64,000 nt of DNA from an uncultured Aquimarina sp. (GCA_947496705.1 CANMDW010000001.1:496001-560000), one strand, 5' to 3'; counted from the stretch's first letter, positions 34,998 to 43,813 are shown. Notes: a model not told the origin generated them from the letters alone. Made by a program: numbers and translations.

Positions 34998-35639
34998 TTA
35001 TAAGCATCGTGTAAACCACTGTGCCGATATGTGGGCAACTTGTTCTAATTTCCCGGGCTCTTCAAAAAGATGTGATGCTTCGGGTATGATCTTCAGTTTC
35101 CGCTCACAGGTTAATTTTCGATATGCTTTTTCATTTAGCTGAATTACAATATCATCCCAACCCCCTACGATAAATAAGGTGGCAGCGGTTACCCTATGTA
35201 GTTCGTTCATGGCCATATCTGGTCTGCCACCTCTCGACACTACTGCACTAATTTCTTTACCAAAAAAGGCCGCAGCTCTTAAAGCAGAAGCAGCACCGGT
35301 ACTTGCCCCAAAATATCCTGTCTGGAATTTCTTGGTTTCAGCATCATTTTTAATCCAATTCGTTACAGCAATTAATCTTTCTGTTAATAAATCTATGTCG
35401 AATCTGTTTTCGTAGATGTTATCTTCTTTTTCGGTCAAAAGATCAAACAACAACGTTGCCAGTCCTTTCTGCTGTAAAACTCTGGCAACATAATTGTTTC
35501 TGGGGCTTAATCTGCTACTTCCACTTCCGTGGGAAAAAATTACGATTCCGGTTGCATTTTCGGGGATCGCAAGATTACCGTGTAGGGTGATATTACCAAC
35601 CTGAATTGAAACGGGTTTATGTGTATCTTCCAGTATCAT
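34998..35639 (-). CDS. Alpha/beta hydrolase (dienelactone hydrolase-like)
   Basis: 213 residues. HGSGSSRLSPRNNYVARVL at the oxyanion region, nucleophile GASTG within YFGASTGAASALR, Asp in GGWDDIV and His in EASHLFEEPG complete a triad. The pairing with the downstream phosphoribosyltransferase (36 bp) is a recurring bacterial pair of unknown role. Cytoplasmic, no signal peptide. Confidence 0.9.
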   Translation of the reverse strand: MILEDTHKPVSIQVGNITLHGNLAIPENATGIVIFSHGSGSSRLSPRNNYVARVLQQKGLATLLFDLLTEKEDNIYENRFDIDLLTERLIAVTNWIKNDAETKKFQTGYFGASTGAASALRAAAFFGKEISAVVSRGGRPDMAMNELHRVTAATLFIVGGWDDIVIQLNEKAYRKLTCERKLKIIPEASHLFEEPGKLEQVAHISAQWFTRCL

Positions 35640-35651
35640 TTTTTCTGATTT

Positions 35652-36833
35652 TTAAGAACTTGGTTTTAAAGAGGCTCTATGCTGTACTATAGTAATGGCC
35701 AGTGCACCATAACCCATAGCAATAATGAGTAAGGAAATGATACCTCCCAATATCGGTATAAAGGTTATTAATCGGATCACTATGGCTATAGCGAGCGCTA
35801 AGAAAACAATAGTCCAGAAGTTCCAGGATTTCTCGTTTCTACTGTTTAAGTAATGGGTTATTAGCAATGCGACTACCAGATGTCCAAATAATAAACTGAA
35901 CAGATACAAAGTGGTAAGGAATAGTCCTATCGGAATCCCAATAATAATTATACATGTTACTATTATCAATAAAGGGATTCCTATTAGATAAGCGATACCA
36001 TATCCCAGACTTTTAAAGATATCTTTGTCTAAAAAGGCAACAGCTTTAGAAAACCAGTTTTTAAATAAAGCATTAAAGAGTAAGAGTACAAGGAAAGCAG
36101 AAAGAATATAGAACATCCAGAAACTTAATGCTGCAGCACCAAAAAATCCCCAGGAAAATTGATGTTCTTCTCTTGCCAAATCTTCGTTAAATGATGCCGT
36201 AGCATTAATTAGTGAATTTTTAAAATCAACTTCTCCATCTTCTGCCCAATATTCTACATCGGCATAGAACTTTGCATTATCACCTATCTCGATGGTTTCT
36301 GCTACGATTTTAGAGGCACCTCGAATTTCTCCATTTAGAACTACTTTTCCTCCATAGAATGTCGCTTCTTTAGCAATTTTTCCATTTACCGTTACATTGC
36401 CCCCACAGACTTTGGCCATACCTTTGATTTCACCATCAATATCCAAATTACCAGAGCAGGAAATGAGATTCCCGCGGATGATGGCTTCATCTGTTATGAT
36501 AATTTCGCCGCCAGCGGCAACAACATCATCACCTACTTCGGTATCAATAGTGAGACTGCCACCCGCAGTTCGTATATCATCGGCTACGTATCCTTTGATC
36601 ATGATTTCTCCACCTGCAGCAATCAAATCCTGACTTATAGAATCTTTTAAGGTAATGTCACCTCCTGCGGTAACTACATCTCCAACTACCTTAGCGTTTA
36701 TCTTTACTTTTCCACCGGTAAGATATATGTCGTCATTCTGTTCTTCTGAAACGGTAACTTCTTCTTCGGCCTGGAATTGAGCCAAGGTGAGGATTGGTAA
36801 CAGAAATGCAAATACTACTACTATTGTTTTCAT
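35652..36833 (-). CDS. Bactofilin-like beta-helix protein with C-terminal membrane domain
   Basis: 393 residues from the ATG at 36833, which starts a clear signal peptide (KTIVVVFAFLLPILTLAQF); an ATG 21 codons upstream is rejected because it precedes the signal and the predicted promoter. Residues about 30-190 are short Gly-rich beta-helix rungs (GDVVTAGGDITL, DDIRTAGGSLTI, GNLDIDGEIKG). The last 160 residues hold four to five membrane helices. Possibly a periplasmic scaffold in the membrane. First gene of the operon with the hydrolase and phosphoribosyltransferase. Confidence 0.78.
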   Translation of the reverse strand: MKTIVVVFAFLLPILTLAQFQAEEEVTVSEEQNDDIYLTGGKVKINAKVVGDVVTAGGDITLKDSISQDLIAAGGEIMIKGYVADDIRTAGGSLTIDTEVGDDVVAAGGEIIITDEAIIRGNLISCSGNLDIDGEIKGMAKVCGGNVTVNGKIAKEATFYGGKVVLNGEIRGASKIVAETIEIGDNAKFYADVEYWAEDGEVDFKNSLINATASFNEDLAREEHQFSWGFFGAAALSFWMFYILSAFLVLLLFNALFKNWFSKAVAFLDKDIFKSLGYGIAYLIGIPLLIIVTCIIIIGIPIGLFLTTLYLFSLLFGHLVVALLITHYLNSRNEKSWNFWTIVFLALAIAIVIRLITFIPILGGIISLLIIAMGYGALAITIVQHRASLKPSS

Positions 36834-36859
36834 ATCAGGTAAGGTTTTGGTTGTAACAA

Positions 36860-36903
36860 TCAATGTATGAATACATCCCCTATTACAAAATGACATTGGT
36901 CAA
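36860..36903 (-). promoter_or_regulatory. CRP/FNR-type promoter of the bactofilin-like operon
   Basis: Operator ATGACATTGGTCAA (36890-36903) with the -7 element TACATTGA on the minus strand (36867-36860) exactly 23 nt away. It lies 57 nt before the start at 36833. Confidence 0.72.
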
Positions 36904-36951
36904 CTATTACTTGTTTTTTAATAACCTGGTGTCTCTTTAAAGTTTTTGCAG

Positions 36952-36995
36952 ATGACAAAAATCAGTTTCTGAGCACTATACCTTTTGTACCTTGT
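36952..36995 (+). promoter_or_regulatory. CRP/FNR-type promoter of the flavin reductase operon
   Basis: Operator ATGACAAAAATCAG (36952-36965) and -7 element TACCTTGT (36988-36995) at the standard 23-nt step. The transcript would start near 37000, which excludes an ATG at 36992. Confidence 0.68.
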
Positions 36996-37015
36996 TAACA
37001 TACAAGATATTGTAT

Positions 37016-37621
37016 ATGGATAAGCAAAAAGAATTTATAGCGTTGGATGTTTCGCATCCGATTTGGAGTCATTTTTTTACTATAGCTCCTTTGGTTATTA
37101 TAGGAACCAAAGAGAGTGAGGGGTATGATATGGCTCCAAAACATCTGGCAATGCCTATTGGTTTTGACAATTACTTTGGTTTTGTCTGCACTCCCAGACA
37201 TAGTACCTATCAGAATGTGCTGCAAACTAAAGAGTTTTCGGTAAGTTTTCCTTTACCAAATCAGGTACTGTTGGCTTCCATAAGTGCTTCACCAAGAGCC
37301 GAAGGTATTTCAAAGTCAGATCAAATAGTAGATGCACTACCCACTATAAAAGCGAATACCATAGATGCGCTATTGGTTGCTGATTCTTATCTGTATCTGG
37401 AATGTGAATTGTTTAAAATTATAGACGGATTTGAAGAAAATAGTATCATTACCGGTAAGATTCGGGCTGCGTCTGTACATCCCGATTATTTAAAAGTTTC
37501 TGAAAAAGATGAGCAGGAACAGCTTGGCGAACATCCATTACTGGTTTATATAGCCGATGGTCGATTTGCTGAGATTTCTGAAACCTTCAATTTTCCATTT
37601 CCAAAGGATTTTATGCGATGA
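37016..37621 (+). CDS. Flavin reductase-like FMN-binding protein
   Basis: 201 residues from 37016. The split-barrel flavin reductase fold shows as WSHFFTIAPLVIIGTKESEGYDMAPKHLAMP, then NYFGFVCTPRHSTYQNVLQTKEFSVSFP and LVADSYLYLECELFKII. It would bind FMN and act as a reductase partner or oxidoreductase. Its stop overlaps the start of the M20 peptidase by four bases. First gene of a regulated operon. Confidence 0.85.
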   Translation: MDKQKEFIALDVSHPIWSHFFTIAPLVIIGTKESEGYDMAPKHLAMPIGFDNYFGFVCTPRHSTYQNVLQTKEFSVSFPLPNQVLLASISASPRAEGISKSDQIVDALPTIKANTIDALLVADSYLYLECELFKIIDGFEENSIITGKIRAASVHPDYLKVSEKDEQEQLGEHPLLVYIADGRFAEISETFNFPFPKDFMR

Positions 37622-38805
37622 AGAATGATGTAGCCATAGCAAATAAGATACATAAGCATCTTACAGAATGCAAAGATGAAATGTTGACTTTCCTGAAAAA
37701 ATTAGTAGCAATGGAATCCCCTTCCAATTCTATAAAATCACAGCATAGAATCCTTGATGTACTCAAGAAGGAATTTGAAAGGATAGCCTATGATACGCTA
37801 CACGTTCAGGGCAAAAAAACAGGTGGATATCTCTATGCGCATCCTAAGAATAGAGATAAACAACTTCCACTGCAACTTTTAATAGGGCATTGCGATACTG
37901 TCTGGCCGATAGATACAATAAAGGAAATGCCGATATTGAGTAGTAATGATAGGATCAAAGGACCGGGAATTTACGATATGAAAGTGGGCCTGACCCAAAT
38001 GATTTTTGCATTGAGATCGATTAAAGAATTGTCATTGGATGTATCGGTTACACCAATTGTTTTGATAAATTCTGATGAAGAGATTGGTAGCATAGAATCA
38101 TCAAATACCATTAAAAGACTAGCCAGAATCTCATCAAGGGCCTATGTTTTGGAACCACCACTTGGCTTGGATGGAAAATTAAAAACCGCAAGAAAGGGGA
38201 TTGGTCGTTTTACCATCACTGCGAAAGGAAAAGCAGCACACGCAGGCCTGGATCCTGCTAAAGGGATCAATGCAATCGTAGAGTTATCTCATCAGGTACA
38301 AAAACTCTATGCCATGAACGATATTAAAAAAGGGATCACAGTAAATGTAGGAATGATTGAGGGTGGTATTTCACCCAATGTGGTAGCTCCCGAGAGTAAA
38401 GCGGTGGTAGATGTTAGAGTATTGAACGACAATGATGGCCAATATATAACCCAAAAGATTAAATCTTTAAAACCAAATCTTCCCGATGTAGTATTACAGA
38501 TCGAAGGTGCAATTAAAAGGCCCCCAATGGAAAAAACCATTCGCAATCAGGAATTATGGAAAGCAGCTCAGCAGAAAGGAAAACTTTTAGGACTTGAGCT
38601 ACAGGAAGCCACAGCAGGAGGAGGCTCTGATGCAAATACTACCAGCCAGTATACCGCTACATTAGATGGGTTGGGCACCCCAGGGGATGGAGCACATGCC
38701 AATCACGAATATATTTTACAGAACAAGTTGATAGAGAGGACAGCATTGCTTGCCCTGTTACTTTTAACTCAACCTTTAAATCATCAAGTCATGAAAGGGG
38801 TATAA
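37618..38805 (+). CDS. M20-family metallopeptidase (carboxypeptidase G2-like)
   Basis: 395 residues. Metal-ligand motifs GHCDTVWP, GIYDMKVGL, LINSDEEIGS, YVLEPPL and the late GDGAHANHEYI are all present, with the small lid domain between (about 190-300). It should remove a C-terminal amino acid, perhaps glutamate, or deacylate an amino acid. It overlaps the flavin reductase gene and is followed 65 bp later by the DUF1611-like gene. Confidence 0.92.
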   Translation: MKNDVAIANKIHKHLTECKDEMLTFLKKLVAMESPSNSIKSQHRILDVLKKEFERIAYDTLHVQGKKTGGYLYAHPKNRDKQLPLQLLIGHCDTVWPIDTIKEMPILSSNDRIKGPGIYDMKVGLTQMIFALRSIKELSLDVSVTPIVLINSDEEIGSIESSNTIKRLARISSRAYVLEPPLGLDGKLKTARKGIGRFTITAKGKAAHAGLDPAKGINAIVELSHQVQKLYAMNDIKKGITVNVGMIEGGISPNVVAPESKAVVDVRVLNDNDGQYITQKIKSLKPNLPDVVLQIEGAIKRPPMEKTIRNQELWKAAQQKGKLLGLELQEATAGGGSDANTTSQYTATLDGLGTPGDGAHANHEYILQNKLIERTALLALLLLTQPLNHQVMKGV

Positions 38806-38870
38806 GTTAAAAATTTTGATACCTCCCGAAGCGTCGGGATCTAATTATTAAAATAAATACATATAAACAG

Positions 38871-39890
38871 ATGAATCATCAATATATCTATACATCACTC
38901 ACCCGAATTTCTGATCTGGCAGAAGAAGGGTTTGCCTTAAAACAGCTTCGTAAAGACCAATGGGAAACCGGCGATTATGTAATCTGCAAAATTGTGGATG
39001 CCGGAAGTAATACTCTAAACCTGGAGCTCCCTAATGGAAGAATGCGAGGAGTAATAGGTGGTGAATCCATTGTGGGAGCTCTGGGCGAGCGTTTTGCCAC
39101 CCTGGAAGCCACAGGAACCTGGAAAAAAGTAGCAGATGATCTCAAAATGCATGTCTTAACCGGAGCCGGCCTGTTGGGGAAATTAACTTCTAAGTCGGTT
39201 TTTATTCCCAACATGATGGAGGTGATCTATACAGCTCATGCTTTTAGAGGAGAAAAAAAAGTAACCATGGATAGTTTTGTAGAACCGATAGAGGAAATAC
39301 CTTTTGAGACACCGGTGATCCTTTTTGTAGGGACATCGATGTCTGCCGGCAAGACTACTTCGGCTAGAATTGTTACCAATCTGTTTAAATTGGCCAGACT
39401 AAAGGTTGTTGGTGCCAAACTTACAGGAGCTGGGCGTTTTAAAGATATTCTGGCGGTTAAAGATGTAGGTGCCGATGTAGTACTGGATTTTGTAGATGTT
39501 GGGCTGCCATCTTCTATTTATCCAAGAGAAAAGTACCAGTTTAAATTGCGACAGCTGTTAAGCAGAATCGCTTTGCAAAATGCAGATGTAGCCATCATTG
39601 AAATAGGAGCATCCCCTTTGGAACCCTATAATGGCGATATTGCGATCAACGCTATAAGAGATCAGATAAAATGTTTGATTTTGAGTGCTTCAGATCCCTA
39701 TGCAGTGCACGGGCTGATGAAGGCTTTTGATATTGTACCGGATATTGTAACAGGAATTTCTACCAATACCCTTGCCGGAAGGAGAATGGTAGAAGAGTTG
39801 TGTAAAGTCAGGGCCTTAAATCTTATAGATCCCAATACTACAGAAGAGTTAAAACGTATTTTATCTTCAAGCACAGGATTTTCACTTTAA
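38871..39890 (+). CDS. DUF1611-like P-loop protein
   Basis: 339 residues. An N-terminal domain of about 130 residues is followed by a P-loop domain with FVGTSMSAGKTTSARI (Walker A) and DVAIIEIGASPLEPYNG (Walker B-like). The C-terminal half resembles DUF1611 proteins (DgcN relatives), which act on D-amino-acid derivatives in some bacteria. The family match is from memory. The neighbouring M20 peptidase makes an amino-acid acylation or release pathway plausible. Confidence 0.75.
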   Translation: MNHQYIYTSLTRISDLAEEGFALKQLRKDQWETGDYVICKIVDAGSNTLNLELPNGRMRGVIGGESIVGALGERFATLEATGTWKKVADDLKMHVLTGAGLLGKLTSKSVFIPNMMEVIYTAHAFRGEKKVTMDSFVEPIEEIPFETPVILFVGTSMSAGKTTSARIVTNLFKLARLKVVGAKLTGAGRFKDILAVKDVGADVVLDFVDVGLPSSIYPREKYQFKLRQLLSRIALQNADVAIIEIGASPLEPYNGDIAINAIRDQIKCLILSASDPYAVHGLMKAFDIVPDIVTGISTNTLAGRRMVEELCKVRALNLIDPNTTEELKRILSSSTGFSL

Positions 39891-39902
39891 AATGATATTG
39901 TC

Positions 39903-40123
39903 ATGAAAGGAATCATATCAAGATTTTCTATAGGAGAGGACGCATCAAAAAAAGCGAACTGGGCTTTTGGGACAAATTGATGGTGAGTATGGTAAAGTTG
40001 TTCAAGAATAATCCAAATATGCCAAAATACTTTTTAGAAGATTTTGATTTTGTGGCAAAAGAAAATATTCTACCCATAGTTAGTACTATTAAAGAACTTC
40101 AATCTGAAAAGACTGCCATCTAA
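39903..40123 (+). pseudogene. Small gene broken by a one-base change in an A7 run
   Basis: From ATG 39903 the frame reads MKGIISRFSIGEDASK and then goes astray at seven A's (39947-39953). If one A is added, it continues as KSELGFWDKLMVSMVKLF and PKYFLEDFDFVAKENILP to the TAA at 40121-40123, a 73-residue acidic/helical protein. The downstream half alone could start at 39980. It is 12 bp after the DUF1611-like gene. Sequencing error, programmed slippage and true mutation cannot be separated here. Confidence 0.5.
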
Positions 40124-40177
40124 AGAATCAATACTTAGCTGGAGTATCTGTAAATGAGTTTAACGCCATCATGAGGT

Positions 40178-40221
40178 ATGATATTGATCATAGCAAATAG
40201 GATCATATACCAGTATATTGT
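40178..40221 (+). promoter_or_regulatory. CRP/FNR-type promoter of the first exported paralog
   Basis: Operator ATGATATTGATCAT (40178-40191) and -7 element TATATTGT (40214-40221), standard 23-nt step. Start codon at 40240. Confidence 0.72.
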
Positions 40222-40239
40222 CTTTTTAAATATCGTATA

Positions 40240-40833
40240 ATGAGAAAATTAGCAGGTGTTTTTCTTTTATGTATCACCTTTGGAAGTACCTATGCACAAG
40301 CTATAACACCACATGTACATAAGAAGAATGATAAAAAAGTAACAGTTTCCAACCTTAAAAAACTGGTAATTATTGGGTTGACAGATAATCTAGAGGCGCG
40401 TACTACTTTCGAAAGAAAAATGAAAGCAAGGCTAAGCGATTACCACATTGATGCCTATCAAAGTACAGAAATCTCTTCGATCATTTTTACCACGGTAGAT
40501 AAAGCTGAAGAAGAATTGAATGAACTAATAGCAATAGTATCACAAAAAGGGCATGATAATTTTATGATCACAGCAGTAACAGGAGTAGAAGAAAAAAGAG
40601 AAGATGCAGAAGGATATTTCGGGACTTATAAAGTATATCACTTAGAAACTGATATTTATACGCTTGATGCTAATCAAATATCATTAGTATGGGGTATGTG
40701 TCTGGACATTTATGACTACCAATTAGAAGCACTTGCAATAGAAGATTATGTGCATGCCATCATATTTCAGATGGAGTATGAGAATATGCTATCAAATGAT
40801 CATAAAACAGCACAACTTCCAGACACTAATTAA
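40240..40833 (+). CDS. Exported protein, paralog of 41472-42104
   Basis: 197 residues with a signal peptide (about 1-20, ending STYAQA). The body has LVIIGLTDNLEARTTFERKM, then a helical part, then ITAVTGVEEKRED and GTYKVYHLETDIYTLD. The same order of motifs appears in the lipoprotein at 41472, so they are paralogs. Family resembles small Bacteroidota DUF4136-like stress lipoproteins, but I am not sure. It has its own regulated promoter. Confidence 0.72.
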   Translation: MRKLAGVFLLCITFGSTYAQAITPHVHKKNDKKVTVSNLKKLVIIGLTDNLEARTTFERKMKARLSDYHIDAYQSTEISSIIFTTVDKAEEELNELIAIVSQKGHDNFMITAVTGVEEKREDAEGYFGTYKVYHLETDIYTLDANQISLVWGMCLDIYDYQLEALAIEDYVHAIIFQMEYENMLSNDHKTAQLPDTN

Positions 40834-40854
40834 TCTTAATAAGAATTCATATAG

Positions 40855-40898
40855 ATGATCATTGTCATATTTTCCTGAAGAAGAGTTCAATATTTTAG
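40855..40898 (+). promoter_or_regulatory. CRP/FNR-type promoter of the flavodoxin-like operon
   Basis: Operator ATGATCATTGTCAT (40855-40868) and -7 element TATTTTAG (40891-40898), exact 23-nt step. Start codon at 40923. Confidence 0.75.
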
Positions 40899-40922
40899 TG
40901 AGAAACCATTAAAATTTCAGAA

Positions 40923-41435
40923 ATGCAACGTTCGAAAAAAGTATTGTTGATTATTTTGTCGCTAGCAGTGCTGTTCTTCTTATGGGCAACGTGGTATACA
41001 TATGAATACTCTATGGAAGTTGCAGAGGCGTATCAGGTGAATTCTCCTGATCTGGATCAAAGGCTTCTTATTGCCACACAAGGAAGTGTTTTTAAAGATA
41101 CCATCACCAATGGAATAGTGAATCACTTTAAGTCGGATTCTATATTTATTAAAATTATTGATGTTTCTTCTTTGACCGAAGTGAATCCTGAAGAGTATAA
41201 CGCAATAGTAATCATGCATACCTGGGAAAATTGGAAACCACCATTTGTCGTAAGACAGTTTATCGAAAGAACAATAGATGATAAGGATAAAATGATGGTG
41301 TTAACAACTTCTGGAGAAGGCACATATCAAATCACAGAAGTTGATGTGCTTACAGGAGAATCTAATCTGGAAGAAGCACCCGATTTTATAAATAAGATGA
41401 TTACCAGACTAGAATTGATACTGAACTCGAGATGA
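40923..41435 (+). CDS. Membrane-anchored flavodoxin-like protein
   Basis: 170 residues. One N-terminal membrane helix (about 6-24). The rest has a flavodoxin-like alternation: RLLIATQGSVFKDTITNGIVNHF, YNAIVIMHTWENWKPPFVVRQFI and MMVLTTSGEGTYQ. The phosphate loop is not a classic T/SxTGxT, so FMN binding is uncertain. It lies between the two exported paralogs and probably shares a transcript with the second (36 bp gap). Confidence 0.68.
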   Translation: MQRSKKVLLIILSLAVLFFLWATWYTYEYSMEVAEAYQVNSPDLDQRLLIATQGSVFKDTITNGIVNHFKSDSIFIKIIDVSSLTEVNPEEYNAIVIMHTWENWKPPFVVRQFIERTIDDKDKMMVLTTSGEGTYQITEVDVLTGESNLEEAPDFINKMITRLELILNSR

Positions 41436-41471
41436 GTTTACGATAATCAAAGGATAAACAATGTAGAAATC

Positions 41472-42104
41472 ATGAAAAAAATTATAGTCACTTTAATAAC
41501 ATTACTATTGTTTGGCTGTTCAACCGTAAGAGTAGTTGATAGCTGGAAAAATGAAGAGGTATTGTTTTTTAAACCACAAAAACTTCTGGTTTTGGGGGTT
41601 ACTCAAAACCTTACAGCGCGTAAAATTTTTGAAGATAACCTTAAAAAAGAGTTTGCGAAGCGCAATATTAATGCGTATGAAAGCACTGCTGTTTTTGATG
41701 AATCTTTTACCGATTCTAAAAGAACTGAAGAAGAAATAGATACGATGATCACAGAACTTTCTGAAAAAGGTTTTGATGCAGTAATCATTACTGCGGTCAA
41801 AGGCGTTGATGAAAGAAGAAGCTATGATCGCGGATATTATACTGTAGGATATAGTTGGACACGCTTTGGTCGTTATTATTATAGATATCAGGACATATAC
41901 TATACTCCGGGATACTACAACGAATATAAAGTTTATCATCTAGAAACTTCAATTTACAATATGAATGAAGGCGAGGATAAATCTTTGGTCTGGGTTGGTG
42001 CTCTGGATATAGTAGACCCTCAAACTATCACTACTACTGTTAATGATTATGTGGGTGCTATCATGACCCGATTAGAACATGATGGTATAATTACCAGATT
42101 ATAA
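41472..42104 (+). CDS. Lipoprotein, paralog of 40240-40833
   Basis: 210 residues. Lipoprotein signal ending LLLFGC. Motifs parallel those of its paralog: LLVLGVTQNLTARKIFEDNL, ITAVKGVDERRSYDRG and EYKVYHLETSIYNM. A Tyr/Arg-rich insert (about 120-150) distinguishes it. Likely expressed from the promoter at 40855. Function unknown. Confidence 0.72.
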   Translation: MKKIIVTLITLLLFGCSTVRVVDSWKNEEVLFFKPQKLLVLGVTQNLTARKIFEDNLKKEFAKRNINAYESTAVFDESFTDSKRTEEEIDTMITELSEKGFDAVIITAVKGVDERRSYDRGYYTVGYSWTRFGRYYYRYQDIYYTPGYYNEYKVYHLETSIYNMNEGEDKSLVWVGALDIVDPQTITTTVNDYVGAIMTRLEHDGIITRL

Positions 42105-42156
42105 GATGGGTTTTACCATGTTTTCTGGATAAAAATGCTTATTCGGAGATATTTTT

Positions 42157-42606
42157 TCAGAAAAACAAGCTATCAAAAATCATATTTTTCAGGTTTTTAG
42201 GTAATTCATTTCTAATATCCTGCATTTCTCCTGGCGAAATATATTTTCGCAATAGAAAAAATGTGGTTTGGATGTAGTGCTCAGCTATTTCATTAGATCC
42301 AAAATCATAGATAGAAGTAACACCATCAAAAGACCTTACCAGATCGATGAATTGCTCCATATGTTTTATTTTATCCTTTTTGGTTTTGATTGTCCATCCG
42401 TTTACGTAGACAGCTTTTAAAAACATGGGTAGCTGTGCAACTAGTTGTAAAGACTCTTCGACAGAAATAATTTCTCGTAATCCGTGTAAAATAGCAGATA
42501 AAATACGTCCTGCTTTGTCGGGGTTATCTTTCAGGTTCATTTCTTCGGCATATTCTTTTAAAAAGGTATTTGCCTCTGTTGCATATTGATTAAAATTGAG
42601 TGCCAT
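42157..42606 (-). CDS. DUF2267 protein
   Basis: 149 residues, helical, one DUF2267 domain: NFNQYATEANTFLKEYAEEM, then RILSAILHGLREIISVEESLQLVAQLPMFLKAVYVNGW. The domain is found in stress-induced proteins; function unknown. It is divergent from the UspA gene at 42742 and shares its operator. The minus-strand -7 element TAACTTTA lies exactly 23 nt from the operator. Confidence 0.9.
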   Translation of the reverse strand: MALNFNQYATEANTFLKEYAEEMNLKDNPDKAGRILSAILHGLREIISVEESLQLVAQLPMFLKAVYVNGWTIKTKKDKIKHMEQFIDLVRSFDGVTSIYDFGSNEIAEHYIQTTFFLLRKYISPGEMQDIRNELPKNLKNMIFDSLFF

Positions 42607-42646
42607 GATAAACAGGTTTTAGTTTTTAATTTAAATAATTGATATA

Positions 42647-42720
42647 TAAAGTTATAGCCTTCAAAGAAGTATTAGTATGATAATTGTCATATGAATTGGT
42701 AGTAACATCTTCTAATTTTG
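42647..42720. promoter_or_regulatory. Divergent CRP/FNR-type promoter (DUF2267 / UspA)
   Basis: Operator ATGATAATTGTCAT (42677-42690). On the plus strand TAATTTTG (42713-42720) and on the minus strand TAACTTTA (42654-42647) each begin 23 nt from the operator edge. One palindrome therefore serves two promoters. Confidence 0.8.
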
Positions 42721-42741
42721 ACTGTATAAAATCAGTTAACT

Positions 42742-43581
42742 ATGAAAAAAATTCTTGTACCGATAGATTTTTCTGAATATTCAGAGTATGCATTGCAAGT
42801 AGCAGCAACTTTGGCCAAACAACAAAATGCTGAAATCATCGTGTTGCATATGCTAGGATTGTCTGAAGCTGTATTGACCAAAAATGAAGGTCAGGAAGTT
42901 GCTGAAGCAATGTATTATATGAAACTTGCTGAAAAGAGGTTTAAAACTTTTTTAGATAAAGATTACCTAAAAGGAATTAAGGTAACAGAGACTGTACAGA
43001 ATTATAAGATCTTTAGTGAAATTAACGATGTAGCAAATGAAAATGATGCAGATCTTATTGTAATGGGTTCTCATGGTACCAGTGGATTAAGGGAAGAAGT
43101 TTTTATAGGCTCAAATACAGAGAAAGTAGTGCGTACTTCAGATATTCCTGTATTGGTAATAAAGAATTGGGCTGAAGATTTTAAGATAAAAGATGTTGTA
43201 TTTGCCTGTGATTTTAAAATAGAGAATCTACGTGCTTATCATAATGCCATAAGATTATTTAATTCTTTAGGGGCCAATGTTCATTTGTTATATGTTAATT
43301 TGCCGGGAGAACGATTTAAAAGTACAAATCAAATGGTAGAAAGGGTGAAAGAGTTTCTTTTTAAAGCAGACTCAGGCAACCTTGAGATGCATGACAGGGT
43401 GGTGTATTATAGTGATTATACCGTAGAAAGCGGAGTGTTTAATTACAGTAATATGGTAGATGCCGATGTCATTGCAATCCCAACGCATGGCCGTCGTGGA
43501 TTAGCACATTTCTTTAGCGGAAGTATCGGCGAAGATATTGCTAATCATGCTACCAAACCTGTGATAACGTTTAAAATATAG
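42742..43581 (+). CDS. Universal stress protein, tandem UspA domains
   Basis: 279 residues. The first domain starts KKILVPIDFSEYSEYALQVA and has the ATP loop VMGSHGTSGLREEVFIGS, so nucleotide binding is likely. The second domain (from about 150) ends with IPTHGRRGLAHFFSGSIGED, also a good loop. Under the divergent promoter at 42647-42720. Confidence 0.94.
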   Translation: MKKILVPIDFSEYSEYALQVAATLAKQQNAEIIVLHMLGLSEAVLTKNEGQEVAEAMYYMKLAEKRFKTFLDKDYLKGIKVTETVQNYKIFSEINDVANENDADLIVMGSHGTSGLREEVFIGSNTEKVVRTSDIPVLVIKNWAEDFKIKDVVFACDFKIENLRAYHNAIRLFNSLGANVHLLYVNLPGERFKSTNQMVERVKEFLFKADSGNLEMHDRVVYYSDYTVESGVFNYSNMVDADVIAIPTHGRRGLAHFFSGSIGEDIANHATKPVITFKI

Positions 43582-43590
43582 ACGCACTTG

Positions 43591-43809
43591 TTTAACCCGT
43601 TTTATGCATTAGAACTTCGTGATGAAGCTTTCAGATGCAATAAAATATGACATTTTCTAAGTTTTAGCATAGCACCGCTACGGTTAAACTTAAAAATGTA
43701 GCGTAGCGCTATATTTTGCAGTAGCTGGAAGCTGTAATACCTGCCCGCCTATTTGCCGACACAGGTAGATACGCAGGCGGGGATTTTCTAATGCATAAAA
43801 CGGGTTTAA
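43591..43809 (+). repeat. 217-bp element with long terminal inverted repeats
   Basis: The 23-bp ends (43591-43613 and 43787-43809) are inverted copies at 22 of 23 positions with core AACCCGTTTTATGCATTAGA. The interior has a nested TAGCATAGC / GCTACG and GCCTATTT / GTAGATACGC set of pairs and a GCGGG-rich part. No reading frame. The first 28 bases recur at 14104. MITE-like or a structured 3' region between convergent genes. Confidence 0.65.
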
Positions 43810-43813
43810 GTAT

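Noticed and set aside
36992..37015. Upstream ATG for the flavin reductase gene
   Set aside because: It overlaps the -7 element TACCTTGT and precedes the predicted transcript start near 37000.
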